Both the position numbers and the translations under genes were made by a program. The notes under the pieces were generated by a model. It was not told the DNA's origin and ran no database searches. It was given only the letters and a program-made list of their open reading frames with translations. Of a stretch of 64,000 nucleotides of DNA, positions 26,584-34,903 are shown one piece after another; within the stretch, counting starts at the first letter, position 1; each line of letters starts with the position of its first letter. Origin of the DNA: Oceanobacillus salinisoli (GTDB lineage: Bacteria; Bacillota; Bacilli; Bacillales; Amphibacillaceae); assembly GCF_009733865.1 (NCBI RefSeq), contig NZ_WOFB01000012.1, forward strand, positions 62,001 through 126,000, written 5' to 3'.

Positions 26584-27750
26584 ATGGCAAAGACGAGAGT
26601 TGCTGCAGTGGATGTCGGTAATGACGCACTAAAAGGAATATTCGGAAAGCTGGATCATGAATTATATATACCAAATATTATTGCACCAGATTTGGAGGAT
26701 CGTCCTGTAATAGGGATAGAAGAGCTGGATCAAAAGGATGTGCTAGACAATATACATATTCGTGTTCATTCTCCAGCATTGGAAGAAAATAATGTAATTT
26801 ACCGGGTTGGGAACTTGGCTACGAAAACAACGAACTCCCAAGAACTTGATCCGGGAAGCAGCAAATCGGAAGAAGATCAGACATTAGTCATGTTATTTGC
26901 TTCCTTGGCATTGGATGCAGTGCAGGCAACGGATTTTAAAGAGAAAAGCGATGTAGTGGAAGCGAACTACACGCTAGGAACAGGACTCCCTTTACGTGAA
27001 GTAAAAGAAGGGAAAGACGTAGGTTATCGTTCTCAGTTACTGGGATCTGTACACCAGGTGGAATTTCTTGTCACACCGAAATACCAAGGGAAAAAAGTGA
27101 ACATTAAATTTGATGATGTCAAAGTTTATCCAGAGGGGTTTGCAGCATATGTGAACCTGGTAATGGATAATGATTTGAAAGTCATTAACAAAGAATTATT
27201 GGACAAGCAAATTCTTATCCAGGATATTGGCGGATTATCAACAGATATCGCGGTCATTCGAAATCGTAATGTAGATGATGACAAAGCACAGGGCTATAAT
27301 TTAGGTGTATCCGAATCCCTGGAACAAATTCGCGAGGAAATTCTCTCCCGGCATGGGGTGGAATTGGATAGCCGCCGTGATGTAGTAGATATCATTACAC
27401 GTAAAAATGATCGTCATCACATCATGGTCAAAGGGAGCAGAACGAATGTCCATGATATTACCGACCACATCTTATTGGAATTGGCTAAAAAGGAATATCG
27501 CTTTTTAAGAAATGTGTGGGCGAAAAATTCACAATCGGAAATCTGTTACTTTGTCGGTGGAGGATCAGCCGTATTAAAAGATTATATTAAAGCGTTGAAC
27601 AATAAATTAGATGGATTTAATATCGAATTTTTTGAGGATGAGCAGGAGAGCATTTGGATGATGGCAAATGCCTATTATAAACTCATTAGTCAATATATTC
27701 ATTCAGTAAGCAAAGAGAAAAAAGAAGTAAAACCAGCTGCGGAAGCTTAG
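26584..27750 (+). CDS. Actin-like ATPase, ParM/StbA (Alp) type
   Basis: A 388-residue actin-fold protein. The phosphate-1 loop is VAAVDVGNDALKGIFG at the N-terminus, phosphate-2 is ILIQDIGGLSTDIAVI near residue 215, and the adenosine motif is CYFVGGGSAVLKDYI near residue 325. This arrangement with an ALP-like N-terminal domain fits plasmid segregation actins (ParM, AlfA, Alp7A), which form filaments that push DNA apart. The gene after it encodes a small DNA-binding-type protein, as in par operons. The first ATG-equivalent of the frame is TTG 26563, but ATG 26584 follows AAGGAG. It is notable that the pair lies among chromosomal genes; a role in segregating an integrated element or in another cytoskeletal task is equally possible. 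Confidence 0.87.
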   Translation: MAKTRVAAVDVGNDALKGIFGKLDHELYIPNIIAPDLEDRPVIGIEELDQKDVLDNIHIRVHSPALEENNVIYRVGNLATKTTNSQELDPGSSKSEEDQTLVMLFASLALDAVQATDFKEKSDVVEANYTLGTGLPLREVKEGKDVGYRSQLLGSVHQVEFLVTPKYQGKKVNIKFDDVKVYPEGFAAYVNLVMDNDLKVINKELLDKQILIQDIGGLSTDIAVIRNRNVDDDKAQGYNLGVSESLEQIREEILSRHGVELDSRRDVVDIITRKNDRHHIMVKGSRTNVHDITDHILLELAKKEYRFLRNVWAKNSQSEICYFVGGGSAVLKDYIKALNNKLDGFNIEFFEDEQESIWMMANAYYKLISQYIHSVSKEKKEVKPAAEA

Positions 27751-27762
27751 TAGGGGGATAAC

Positions 27763-28311
27763 ATGGTGAAGAAAGGTATAGAACGGGGACAGTCTATCAC
27801 GTTTCGCGTCCCGTCTGATACACCAGATTATCTTTTAAAACAACTATCCAAACTGAAAGAAACAGAGCGAAGGAATTTTTCCAGTACGATTGCCAGCTAT
27901 GTGTTAAAGGGAGTCAATGAATCATTTGCAAAGGAACGGGAAGTAATCACCGTTCCCCTTCCCAAAAAACTGACAAAAGAACAAAAAAGCTGGTTAAAGC
28001 ATGAACACTCCGAGGCAATGATTGGAACGATTTTGTATCAATTGCTGAATGATCCAATGCGTGCTACCACCTTATTATCTTCATTGAACAGCAATACAAC
28101 GGACATCGACGAAGCACTGTCTTTTCAGGAAAGAGAAAAGGAAAAAGGGACGGAGCCGCAACCGCAATCGGAGTCAGAACCGATATTGGACGATGGGCTG
28201 TTGGATGAAGTGGATATGGATATGCTGGATGTGCATCATGGGGATGAGCAAGAAGAGGAACAAGAAGAATCGAATCCATTAGATGACTTTTTCTCTAGTA
28301 TGAATAAATAG
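27763..28311 (+). CDS. Putative DNA-binding adaptor of the actin-like operon (ParR-like)
   Basis: A 182-residue protein beginning 13 bases after the actin gene (RBS TAGGGGGATAAC). The N-terminus, GQSITFRVPSDTPDYLLKQL followed by SKLKETERRNFSSTIASYVL, has the beta-strand then two-helix pattern of ribbon-helix-helix DNA binders. The middle is mixed charged helices; the last 70 residues are very acidic (EQEEEQEESNPLDDFFSSM), as in ParR-type adaptors whose C-terminus contacts the actin filament. I recognise no named family. By position and layout it should bind the repeats upstream and link them to the filament. Confidence 0.75.
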   Translation: MVKKGIERGQSITFRVPSDTPDYLLKQLSKLKETERRNFSSTIASYVLKGVNESFAKEREVITVPLPKKLTKEQKSWLKHEHSEAMIGTILYQLLNDPMRATTLLSSLNSNTTDIDEALSFQEREKEKGTEPQPQSESEPILDDGLLDEVDMDMLDVHHGDEQEEEQEESNPLDDFFSSMNK

Positions 28312-28312
28312 T

Positions 28313-28358
28313 AAAACTGTCAAGTAAGGCTAATGCTTTATTTGGCAGTTTTTTTATT
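28313..28358 (+). terminator. Terminator of the actin-like operon
   Basis: AAAACTGTCAA pairs with TTTGGCAGTTTT, one G-U, then a T run. Confidence 0.88.
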
Positions 28359-28423
28359 GCTTACCAGGAAATTATAAAATGTAAAACCTGTGGATAATTA
28401 TTATTACTATAAGTAGTCACATC

Positions 28424-28737
28424 CAGCTCCAGCGCCCAGCGACTACCGAGACTTCCTTCGATTCCGTACGATAAAGAAGACTTGCTGATTGGTGAAACCA
28501 GAGGCTTAGTCGCACTTATACCCTTACGGTGAAAGTCAACATCGACTCAGGTTTTAAGGAAGGCCGACTAAAAGCGGGCTCTAGCGCTCAGGCGTCGGCA
28601 TACCCCTATGAAGGGGTATGTTTCCTTTATCTCCTGCGGGGACTGTTCGGTTAAAACCGCCGCTTTGCGCGGCAACACCGAACCACCTGGCATGGCCAGG
28701 CGCTGTCTCGTACGTCGCTAAACGGGCGCTTGCGATT
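28424..28737. repeat. Large structured dispersed element, copy 1 (about 310 bp)
   Basis: The ends close by a broken long stem: AGCGCCC 28431 with GGGCGCT 28724, AGCGAC 28438 with GTCGCT 28714, CGAGAC 28447 with GTCTCG 28705. Inside are hairpins CCTGG-CATGG-CCAGG (28686), TACCCC-TATGAA-GGGGTA (28599) and a GTTCGGT/ACCGAAC stem. About 90% of the sequence recurs at 48.47 kb. No coding potential is convincing. Confidence 0.8.
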
Positions 28738-28888
28738 TTGTTCTTTGCTAAAATTTTTTAAAATAATTATCCTTTTTTAAAACTTTTTCCTAAAAGGCAT
28801 ATATAGTGAGAGCTGCAGAAGAAGGGGGTTGATGCCGTTGCAGGAGAGAAAGACTATAAAACTCATTAAAAAGATAAAGAAAGGAAAC

Positions 28889-29101
28889 CAGCACCAAGGT
28901 GACGATGTCCCATTCTTTAGAACTTCGTGTCCTATTTTAGATAAAGAGGTGTTTAAGATTGCACGGAGCATTCCGGTAGATCATAAAATTACAGGTGGAA
29001 CGACGAAATCCATTTTAAGAAAAGCGGAATATGAAATTGTACCAGACCATGTCCTGCATCGGAAAAACCTGGTTTACCAGTATCAATCAAGTATTGGCTA
29101 A
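28889..29101 (+). pseudogene. Asparagine synthetase (AsnB) C-terminal remnant
   Basis: SHSLELRV in one frame and ILDKEVFKIARSIPVDHKIT, GGTTKSILRKA, IVPDHVLHRK in the next match the synthetase domain of glutamine-hydrolysing asparagine synthetase; a one-base frameshift lies between them at about 28930. Everything upstream of that segment and the C-terminal end are missing. Confidence 0.8.
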
Positions 29102-29193
29102 AGGTTGAAATGTATCGCCTTCCTTATTGTAATAGTTTGTATAAAAATCAAGCTACTAGCAAAACTATAAAAAAATGAAAGGGGGCGATGGTC

Positions 29194-29829
29194 ATGGAAT
29201 GGGATCTATTATGGAAAGCAGTAATTATTGTTGTTGGAGGGACACTTTTATTACGCTTTGCAGGGAGAAAATCAATTTCTCAAATGACACTTGCTCAGAC
29301 GGTTATCATGATTGGGATTGGATCATTACTTATTCAGCCGATAGCTGGTAAAAATATTTGGAGTACTCTCCTAGTCGGGCTAATCCTCGTTTTAACTTTA
29401 ATTGTTATGGAGCTCTTACAAGTTAAAGGGGATACTTTTGAAAATATCATCACTGGAAAGTCTAAAGTATTAATAGAAAATGGCCAACTGAAGGAACAAA
29501 ATTTGAAACAGTTTAGGTTGACCGTGGACCAGCTGGAGATGAATTTACGCCAGCAGAATGTCCAGCGAATAGAAGATGTCCAATGGGCAACAATTGAACC
29601 AAATGGACGGGTTGCAATGGTTTTAAAGGAAGATTTACAGCCTGTTACAAAGAGAGAATTTAATCAATTAAAAAGTATGTTGGAACAAACTCTAACACAG
29701 CTTAATGTCCCGAATCAAAATAATAATCAAGCTAATAAGTCATTCGTTCCTCCAGAACAGCAGGAAACGATGTTTGCTGAAGTTCGGAGGAATACACATA
29801 AAAGTAACCCGCCAAGTCGCATGGATTAA
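29194..29829 (+). CDS. DUF421 (YetF-like) membrane protein
   Basis: A 211-residue protein. Three hydrophobic segments occupy roughly 6-22, 32-50 and 55-75, including LLLRFAGRKSISQMTLAQ, the hallmark of the DUF421 family. The cytoplasmic part (residues 80-165) matches the family's small alpha/beta domain (ENIITGKSKVLIENGQL, LEMNLRQQ). The tail is asparagine and glutamine rich. Bacillaceae hold many such proteins, several linked to spores; the biochemical role is not known. ATG 29194 lies eight bases after AAAGGGGG and is preferred to ATG 29188. Confidence 0.85.
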   Translation: MEWDLLWKAVIIVVGGTLLLRFAGRKSISQMTLAQTVIMIGIGSLLIQPIAGKNIWSTLLVGLILVLTLIVMELLQVKGDTFENIITGKSKVLIENGQLKEQNLKQFRLTVDQLEMNLRQQNVQRIEDVQWATIEPNGRVAMVLKEDLQPVTKREFNQLKSMLEQTLTQLNVPNQNNNQANKSFVPPEQQETMFAEVRRNTHKSNPPSRMD

Positions 29830-30246
29830 TTGGTGGGTATTTTTATTGTTGGAAGTAGATAGTAGGTAGCGAGTCGTTGGACTTGAATGAAATCAGGGAA
29901 GGGAAAATAAAAACCAAAATTAAAAGAACAGGAGAACGTCAACTTTTTCAAAGCATAAAGAAAACCGCCAAAACCCATTTGTAATGGCGGTTGGGGGTAA
30001 GCATCTTTACGAATAAAGTATAACATACAAAAACCTAAAAATAAATAATTTATTGAATATTAAATCTTTGTAAATTTTTTAATGCTTGCTTTTTTTATGG
30101 GACACAATTTGAAATGATAGTTAGTTCGAAAAGCGGCTGGAGTTGCAGTATCTTATGTGTGAAAACAACCACCTTAGAATACAGCCTTCTAAACATAAAT
30201 CATATTTAGTTTGGGGAAAATAAGAAATGAATTGGAGGGGTGAAGA
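29830..30246. other. Gap with an orphan leftward terminator-like hairpin
   Basis: AACCGCCA pairs with TGGCGGTT at 29968-29993; T residues lie on the minus-strand side only, but no leftward gene ends here. No gene is seen in the remainder. Confidence 0.5.
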
Positions 30247-31077
30247 ATGAATGATAAATCAAAACCAGATAAATTAATGCCTATGACATCGGTTGGAGAT
30301 GGCAATGTGTCCATGATTGCGAGTCATGTCCATGTTTACACAAATCAAATTGTCAATCTATGTTTCGTAGGCGAGGAAGATGGATGGGTACTAGTTGATG
30401 CTGGCATGCCCAAATCTGCTGAGAAAATTTTAGATGTAACGGAAGAATTGTTTGGTGAAGGTGCTAAGCCAAAAGCTATTATCCTAACTCACGGCCATTT
30501 TGATCATGTAGGTGCAGTGGAAGAGTTAGTGGATAAATGGGATGTCCCTGTTTATGCACATGAATTGGAATTACCATTTTTAACCGGTGGACAAAGTTAT
30601 CCGGAACCAGACCCAACTGTTGCGGGTGGCTTAGTTGCTAAAATGTCCAGGTTCTTTCCAAGTGAGCCAATTAATCTGCAAACGGCGGTGCATCAACTCC
30701 CTGATGACGGAACCGTACCGGAGATGCCTGGCTGGCAGTGGATTCATACGCCAGGTCATACCCCTGGCCATGTATCGCTATTTCGTGAAGAGGACAGAAC
30801 TCTTATTGCTGGGGATGCCTTTACTACGGTGAAACAGGATGAATTATTCGATGTCTTGACACAGGAAGAGGAAATTAATGGCCCACCTGTGTATTACACA
30901 CCGGATTGGGATTTAGCAGAGGCTTCAGTGAAGAAGCTTTCGGATTTGAAGCCGGAGCGGGCAATCACTGGACATGGGGTTCCTATGTTTGGCGAAGAGC
31001 TGAAAGATGGCTTGACCGAACTGGCAACCACCTTTCAAGAAAGAGCCATCCCAGAGCACGGACGCTACGTAGACTAA
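30247..31077 (+). CDS. MBL-fold metallo-hydrolase
   Basis: A 276-residue metallo-beta-lactamase-fold protein. The metal motif is THGHFDHVG near residue 80, the next ligand His lies in HTPGHTPGHVSLF near 173, the Asp in IAGDAF near 195 and the last His in ITGHGVPM near 240. It resembles the YflN/glyoxalase-II-like hydrolases, which split thioesters or lactones; no substrate can be named. RBS GGAGGGGTGAAG precedes ATG 30247. It is a single gene. Confidence 0.87.
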   Translation: MNDKSKPDKLMPMTSVGDGNVSMIASHVHVYTNQIVNLCFVGEEDGWVLVDAGMPKSAEKILDVTEELFGEGAKPKAIILTHGHFDHVGAVEELVDKWDVPVYAHELELPFLTGGQSYPEPDPTVAGGLVAKMSRFFPSEPINLQTAVHQLPDDGTVPEMPGWQWIHTPGHTPGHVSLFREEDRTLIAGDAFTTVKQDELFDVLTQEEEINGPPVYYTPDWDLAEASVKKLSDLKPERAITGHGVPMFGEELKDGLTELATTFQERAIPEHGRYVD

Positions 31078-31078
31078 T

Positions 31079-31116
31079 GGTGCCTGTCACTTCCCGAAAT
31101 TTGTCGAATGTGGTGT
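31079..31116 (-). repeat. 38-bp dispersed repeat, copy 5 (inverted)
   Basis: GGTGCCTGTCACTTCCCG begins one base after the TAA stop of the metallo-hydrolase gene. The outer part is less conserved (TTTGTCGAATGTGGTG). Confidence 0.82.
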
Positions 31117-31276
31117 TAAATTGGTGTTAAAATTGTACTATTTTCTGTTTATTGATGAAAGAATAGCAAGTTTACTGGAAATGTTTAAAAAGTTCTCGCG
31201 ATTAGGCAGATAGTATGATATAATCACGTTTAAATATTTATCATACTTTAACACTGTAAATGGGGGAAGTAGAGAG

Positions 31277-32308
31277 ATGAAAAAGATGAAAAAGCTATTG
31301 CAGTTACTTGCAATCATTAGTTTTGTTGTATTATTAGCGGCTTGTGGATCTGGGTCAAACGATGATAGCACTGACAGCGGTGAATCTGAGGGAGAAAGCG
31401 GATCTGATGATGGGCAAACGTATACTGTCGGTGCCACACAAATTGTAGAACATCCATCTTTGGATAATGCTTATAAAGGATTCCAGGATGCGTTGGAAGA
31501 TTTAGGATTAGATGTAGAATACGATTTTCAAAGTGCACAAAATGATCAAAACAATGTAAAACCAATTTCGGATGGTTTTGTTGCAGATGGGGTAGATTTA
31601 ATTTTTGCTAATTCTACACCTAGTGCGCTTGGGGCATTACAAGCTACAAGTGACATTCCGATTATCTTTACATCGGTATCTGATGCAGTTGGATCAGGCT
31701 TAGTACCATCCATGGATGAAGCTGGAGAAAACATTACAGGTAATGTGGATTTGCATCCGGATGCAATTCAGGAAACGGTAGCATTCATTGAAGAGTATTT
31801 CCCGGATTCTGCGGTTGGAATGGTATATAATGCCGGGGAACAGAACTCTGTATCCCAAGTGGATGCAGTAAAAGAAGCAGCAGAGGGTACGTCACTTACG
31901 ATTGTTGAGCGTACTGTAGCTAATGCTTCTGAGGTACAACAATCAACAATGACATTAGTGGGAGAAGCAGACGTGATTTACATCATTACGGATAATACAG
32001 TTGTATCTGCATTAGATAGTGTAGTTGGGGTTGCAAACGACCAGGACATTCCACTTATCGTTGGGGAACCGGATTCCTTAGCTAAAGGTGGATTCGCGAC
32101 ATTTGGAATAGACTACTACACATTAGGATATCGTGCAGGTGAAATGGCAGCAGATATTTTAACTGGTGAAAAAGCAGTAAGAGAAATCGCTCCGGAATAT
32201 CCACCGGAAATTCAACTATTCCTTAATAAAGAGGCTGCAGAGGAACAAGGAATTGAGTGGAATACAGAGTGGGACGATACTGCTCAATTTGTTGATAAAG
32301 AAGAGTAA
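31277..32308 (+). CDS. ABC importer substrate-binding lipoprotein (TrpX-type)
   Basis: A 343-residue lipoprotein: signal peptide with lipobox LLAAC near residues 19-23, then a Ser/Gly/Asp/Glu-rich linker. The mature part is the ABC_sub_bind fold (QIVEHPSLDNAYKGFQDALE, NSTPSALGAL, FTSVSDAVGSGLVPS). Relatives carry tryptophan, tyrosine or unknown small ligands; in streptococci the matching set is TrpXYZ. The permease and ATPase genes follow. Before it, TGATATAAT (31216-31224) is an extended -10 promoter. No T-box or tryptophan regulatory motif was seen, so the ligand stays open. Confidence 0.87.
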   Translation: MKKMKKLLQLLAIISFVVLLAACGSGSNDDSTDSGESEGESGSDDGQTYTVGATQIVEHPSLDNAYKGFQDALEDLGLDVEYDFQSAQNDQNNVKPISDGFVADGVDLIFANSTPSALGALQATSDIPIIFTSVSDAVGSGLVPSMDEAGENITGNVDLHPDAIQETVAFIEEYFPDSAVGMVYNAGEQNSVSQVDAVKEAAEGTSLTIVERTVANASEVQQSTMTLVGEADVIYIITDNTVVSALDSVVGVANDQDIPLIVGEPDSLAKGGFATFGIDYYTLGYRAGEMAADILTGEKAVREIAPEYPPEIQLFLNKEAAEEQGIEWNTEWDDTAQFVDKEE

Positions 32309-32318
32309 TGGATATGCC

Positions 32319-32348
32319 GATAGAGCCAGTTTGATAACTGGCTCTATC
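32319..32348 (+). promoter_or_regulatory. Stem-loop between binding-protein and permease genes
   Basis: GATAGAGCCAGT pairs perfectly with ACTGGCTCTATC, 12 bp, without a T run. It likely stabilises the upstream message and gives more binding protein than membrane parts. Confidence 0.7.
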
Positions 32349-32403
32349 GTACTTTATACTTGCGCTATTTACTTCATGAATATTACACGAGAGGAAGGAA
32401 ATC

Positions 32404-33390
32404 ATGTTTATATCATTATTTGGTGCTGTCGAATCAGGAATTATCTATGCAATCATGGCTTTAGGCGTTTATTTAACCTTTCGTGTTCTGGATTTTCCTG
32501 ATTTAACGGTAGAAGGTAGTTTTGTGACAGGGGCAGCAGTTGCTGCATTTTCCATTGTTAATGGTATCCCGCCGATTGTTGCAACATTATTAGCAGCAGC
32601 TGCAGGTTTTCTTGCCGGCTGTTTAACAGGGATATTGCATACAAAAGGTAAAATAAATTCTTTGCTGGCTGGGATTTTAATGATGACCGCACTTTATTCT
32701 ATTAATCTACGAATTATGGGACAGCCGACATTGTCTTTATTAAATGAAATAACCTTGTTTAATCAATTGCAAACAATTTGGAATATCATTGCGCTTGATT
32801 CCGTGTTTAATGGAATACTTACTGCCGTCGGAATGGAAAGGTTACCTAAAACATGGGCAATTGTAATTGTGATGATTATTGTAACATTTGGTATTAAATA
32901 TTTAACGGATTACTATTTGAAAACAGAAGTTGGCTTAGCATTACGGGCAATTGGTGATAATAAAAAGATGATTCGCAGCTTGTCTGCCAATACAGATTCA
33001 CTTATTATTGTCGGAGTTGGTATTTCGAATGCGTTAGTTGCGCTTTCCGGTGGGTTAATTGCTCAATTGGGCGGATTTGCCGATGTAAATATGGGATTAG
33101 GAATGATTGTCATTGGTTTGGCCTCCATTATAATCGGGGAAGCATTATTTGGTACGAAAACTGTTGTTCGGGCAACACTTGCTGTGATCCTTGGGGCTGT
33201 TATTTACCGTATTATTGTTACATTGGCGCTTCGTGTTGACTTCTTGGAAACAGGAGACATGAAGCTGATTACCGCGGTGATTGTTGTGGCTGCACTTGTT
33301 ACACCTAAAATTATTCAGTCAAGAAGAGAACAGAAACGCCGTTTGATTAAACGTCAGCAGTTGAAAGTGGGAGGAGATGGCCATGCTTAA
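32404..33390 (+). CDS. ABC importer permease (TrpY-type)
   Basis: A 328-residue membrane protein with eight to nine hydrophobic segments, of the BPD_transp_2 (LivH/RbsC-like) permease family. DFPDLTVEGSFVTGAAVAA near the N-terminus is characteristic of the group that partners ABC_sub_bind proteins. RBS GAGGAAGGAA precedes ATG 32404. It overlaps the ATPase gene by eight bases. Confidence 0.88.
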   Translation: MFISLFGAVESGIIYAIMALGVYLTFRVLDFPDLTVEGSFVTGAAVAAFSIVNGIPPIVATLLAAAAGFLAGCLTGILHTKGKINSLLAGILMMTALYSINLRIMGQPTLSLLNEITLFNQLQTIWNIIALDSVFNGILTAVGMERLPKTWAIVIVMIIVTFGIKYLTDYYLKTEVGLALRAIGDNKKMIRSLSANTDSLIIVGVGISNALVALSGGLIAQLGGFADVNMGLGMIVIGLASIIIGEALFGTKTVVRATLAVILGAVIYRIIVTLALRVDFLETGDMKLITAVIVVAALVTPKIIQSRREQKRRLIKRQQLKVGGDGHA

Positions 33391-34177
33391 ACTAAATGAT
33401 ATTTCTGTTACCTTTAATGAAGGTACTCCCGACGAGAAGAAAGCATTAAGGAATATTCAACTGGAACTAAACCAAGGAGACTTCGTAACGGTTATTGGTA
33501 GTAATGGTGCTGGTAAGTCCACATTAATGAATATTATTTCCGGGGCACTGATTCCGGATACTGGGGATGTATTTATTAATGAAAAACAAGTTGTCCATTT
33601 ACCGGAATACAAGCGTTCACAGTTTATTGGGCGTGTGTTTCAGGACCCGATGGCAGGTACGGCGCCATCGATGACCATTGAGGAAAATCTGGCGATGGCT
33701 TACTCCCGTAATAAGAAACGAAAACTTAAATTAGGCGTTACGAAACATCGTAAGGAAATGTTTAAGGAATATTTAAAAACTCTTAATCTTGGTTTGGAAG
33801 AGCGGCTGACAGCAAAAGTAGGTTTGCTGTCCGGTGGGGAAAGGCAGGCATTATCACTGTTGATGTCTACCTTTACGGAACCTGATATTCTATTATTAGA
33901 TGAACATACGGCAGCGCTCGATCCTTCCCGTGCACAATTGATTACAAGTCTAACCGATAAAGTTGTAAAAGAATCGGGACTAACGACGTTAATGGTCACC
34001 CATAATATGCAGCAGGCGCTGGACCTGGGAAATCGGTTGATTATGATGGATAAAGGGCAAATTATCTTTGATGTCAGTGGGGAGGAAAAGCAGAAACTTT
34101 CCATAGAAGATTTATTGCATGAATTCCAACGTATCCGTGGAGAACAATTTGGAGATGACCGTGCTGTATTAACTTAA
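33383..34177 (+). CDS. ABC importer ATP-binding protein (TrpZ-type)
   Basis: A 264-residue ATPase. Walker A is GSNGAGKST near residue 42, the signature LSGGERQAL near 155, Walker B ILLLDEHTAALDP near 175 and the H-loop MVTHNMQQ near 208. ATG 33383 lies six bases after GGGAGGAG; an earlier ATG at 33377 is too close to that site. Powers the importer with the two genes upstream. Confidence 0.92.
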   Translation: MLKLNDISVTFNEGTPDEKKALRNIQLELNQGDFVTVIGSNGAGKSTLMNIISGALIPDTGDVFINEKQVVHLPEYKRSQFIGRVFQDPMAGTAPSMTIEENLAMAYSRNKKRKLKLGVTKHRKEMFKEYLKTLNLGLEERLTAKVGLLSGGERQALSLLMSTFTEPDILLLDEHTAALDPSRAQLITSLTDKVVKESGLTTLMVTHNMQQALDLGNRLIMMDKGQIIFDVSGEEKQKLSIEDLLHEFQRIRGEQFGDDRAVLT

Positions 34178-34190
34178 AAATAGAACAGAG

Positions 34191-34230
34191 TACAGGAGTT
34201 TAATCCATGATTAAACTCCTGTATTTTTAC
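34191..34230 (+). terminator. Terminator of the ABC importer operon
   Basis: TACAGGAGTTTAAT pairs perfectly with ATTAAACTCCTGTA, followed by TTTTTAC. Confidence 0.92.
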
Positions 34231-34359
34231 ACTGGGAAAGTATAAAAGTGTAGCTAGGAAGTCGATTGTCGCAGCCAAAATTTTAACATCAAATATAAGA
34301 AAAATTAATTATCCATGATAGTCATTGCAATCTATTATATGATATGATAATCTTAAATC

Positions 34360-34375
34360 TATCAATATATTGAAT
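34360..34375. promoter_or_regulatory. NrdR-like box 1
   Basis: Core CAATATATTG (34363-34372) matches the palindromic NrdR consensus core CwAtATaTwG exactly. Its centre is 32 bp from box 2. Confidence 0.7.
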
Positions 34376-34400
34376 GCAATTTAAAATTAAATACTACATA
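34371..34400 (+). promoter_or_regulatory. Promoter of the ribonucleotide reductase operon
   Basis: TTGAAT and TACATA separated by 18 bases. Box 1 overlaps the -35 and box 2 the -10. The start point would fall just before the riboswitch. Confidence 0.55.
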
Positions 34401-34407
34401 TAGTGTT
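34392..34407. promoter_or_regulatory. NrdR-like box 2
   Basis: ACTACATATAGTGT fits the NrdR consensus with one core change (CTACATATAG). NrdR boxes usually come in pairs about three helical turns apart, as here. Confidence 0.7.
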
Positions 34408-34411
34408 TTAG

Positions 34412-34590
34412 TAATGGTGACAGCACAAGTCTTAAAAAGGGAATCCAGTGAAAATCTGGAGCTGCCCCCGCAACTGTAAATGTGTACGAACGAGGAATCC
34501 ACTGTATCAGGAACTTCACGGTGCTGATATGGGAAGGTCTCTAGTAGGTTAGAAGCATAAGTCAGGATACCTGCCATTTGTTTAAGTTTC
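34412..34590 (+). ncRNA. Cobalamin riboswitch
   Basis: Conserved blocks of the B12 aptamer are present in order: AAAAGGGAATCCAGTGAAAA, TCTGGAGCTGCCCCCGCAAC, TGTAAATGT, then GTCAGGATACCTGCC (the B12 box region). It lies 320 bases before the reductase gene and is followed by an intrinsic terminator at 34653. In this family cobalamin binding favours termination, so B12 should shut the operon off. Confidence 0.95.
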
Positions 34591-34652
34591 ATTTCTCCGG
34601 GGTGAGAGAAGGTGAAACGATAGATTGACATATACTTTCTGTCGTTTTGAAC

Positions 34653-34687
34653 CGCTCACCCTGTTAAATTGGGATGAGTGTTTTTTC
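34653..34687 (+). terminator. Riboswitch expression-platform terminator
   Basis: CTCACCC pairs with GGGATGAG over a 9-base loop, then TGTTTTTTC. The upstream segment GGGGTGAGAG near 34598 can pair with CTCACCC and act as anti-terminator. Confidence 0.75.
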
Positions 34688-34703
34688 ATGCCTATAAAAG
34701 CCT

Positions 34704-34740
34704 GTTACGTATCTAAAAGAAAGTGTCTTTTAGATAAACA
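34704..34740 (+). promoter_or_regulatory. Additional leader stem-loop
   Basis: CTGTT-acg-TATCTAAAAGA pairs with TCTTTTAGATA-AACAG. A further hairpin, GTGGCAG with CTGCCAC, lies at 34791-34824. Neither has a T run; they may affect mRNA stability or ribosome access. Confidence 0.5.
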
Positions 34741-34903
34741 GGAAAATAATCTTTAAAACCGAACAGCCTGTATACACTTAGTCACCCATGGTGGCAGTGG
34801 ACAGAATGAGACCCTGCCACGATTTACCTACGAAAAGAGAAGGTATGCAGGTTGCGGATTAAATAATGAAAAAGCGTTAGAAAGAATAAGGAGGAATTAC
34901 GTA

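Noticed and set aside
28829-28900. N-terminal part of the 90-codon frame before the asparagine synthetase remnant
   Set aside because: The residues before SHSLELRV do not match the enzyme; only the later part is similar, so the frame is not a real short gene.
31078-31276. T-box leader before the TrpX-like gene
   Set aside because: Only 200 bases, no T-box AGGGTGGNACCGCG sequence and no specifier stem.
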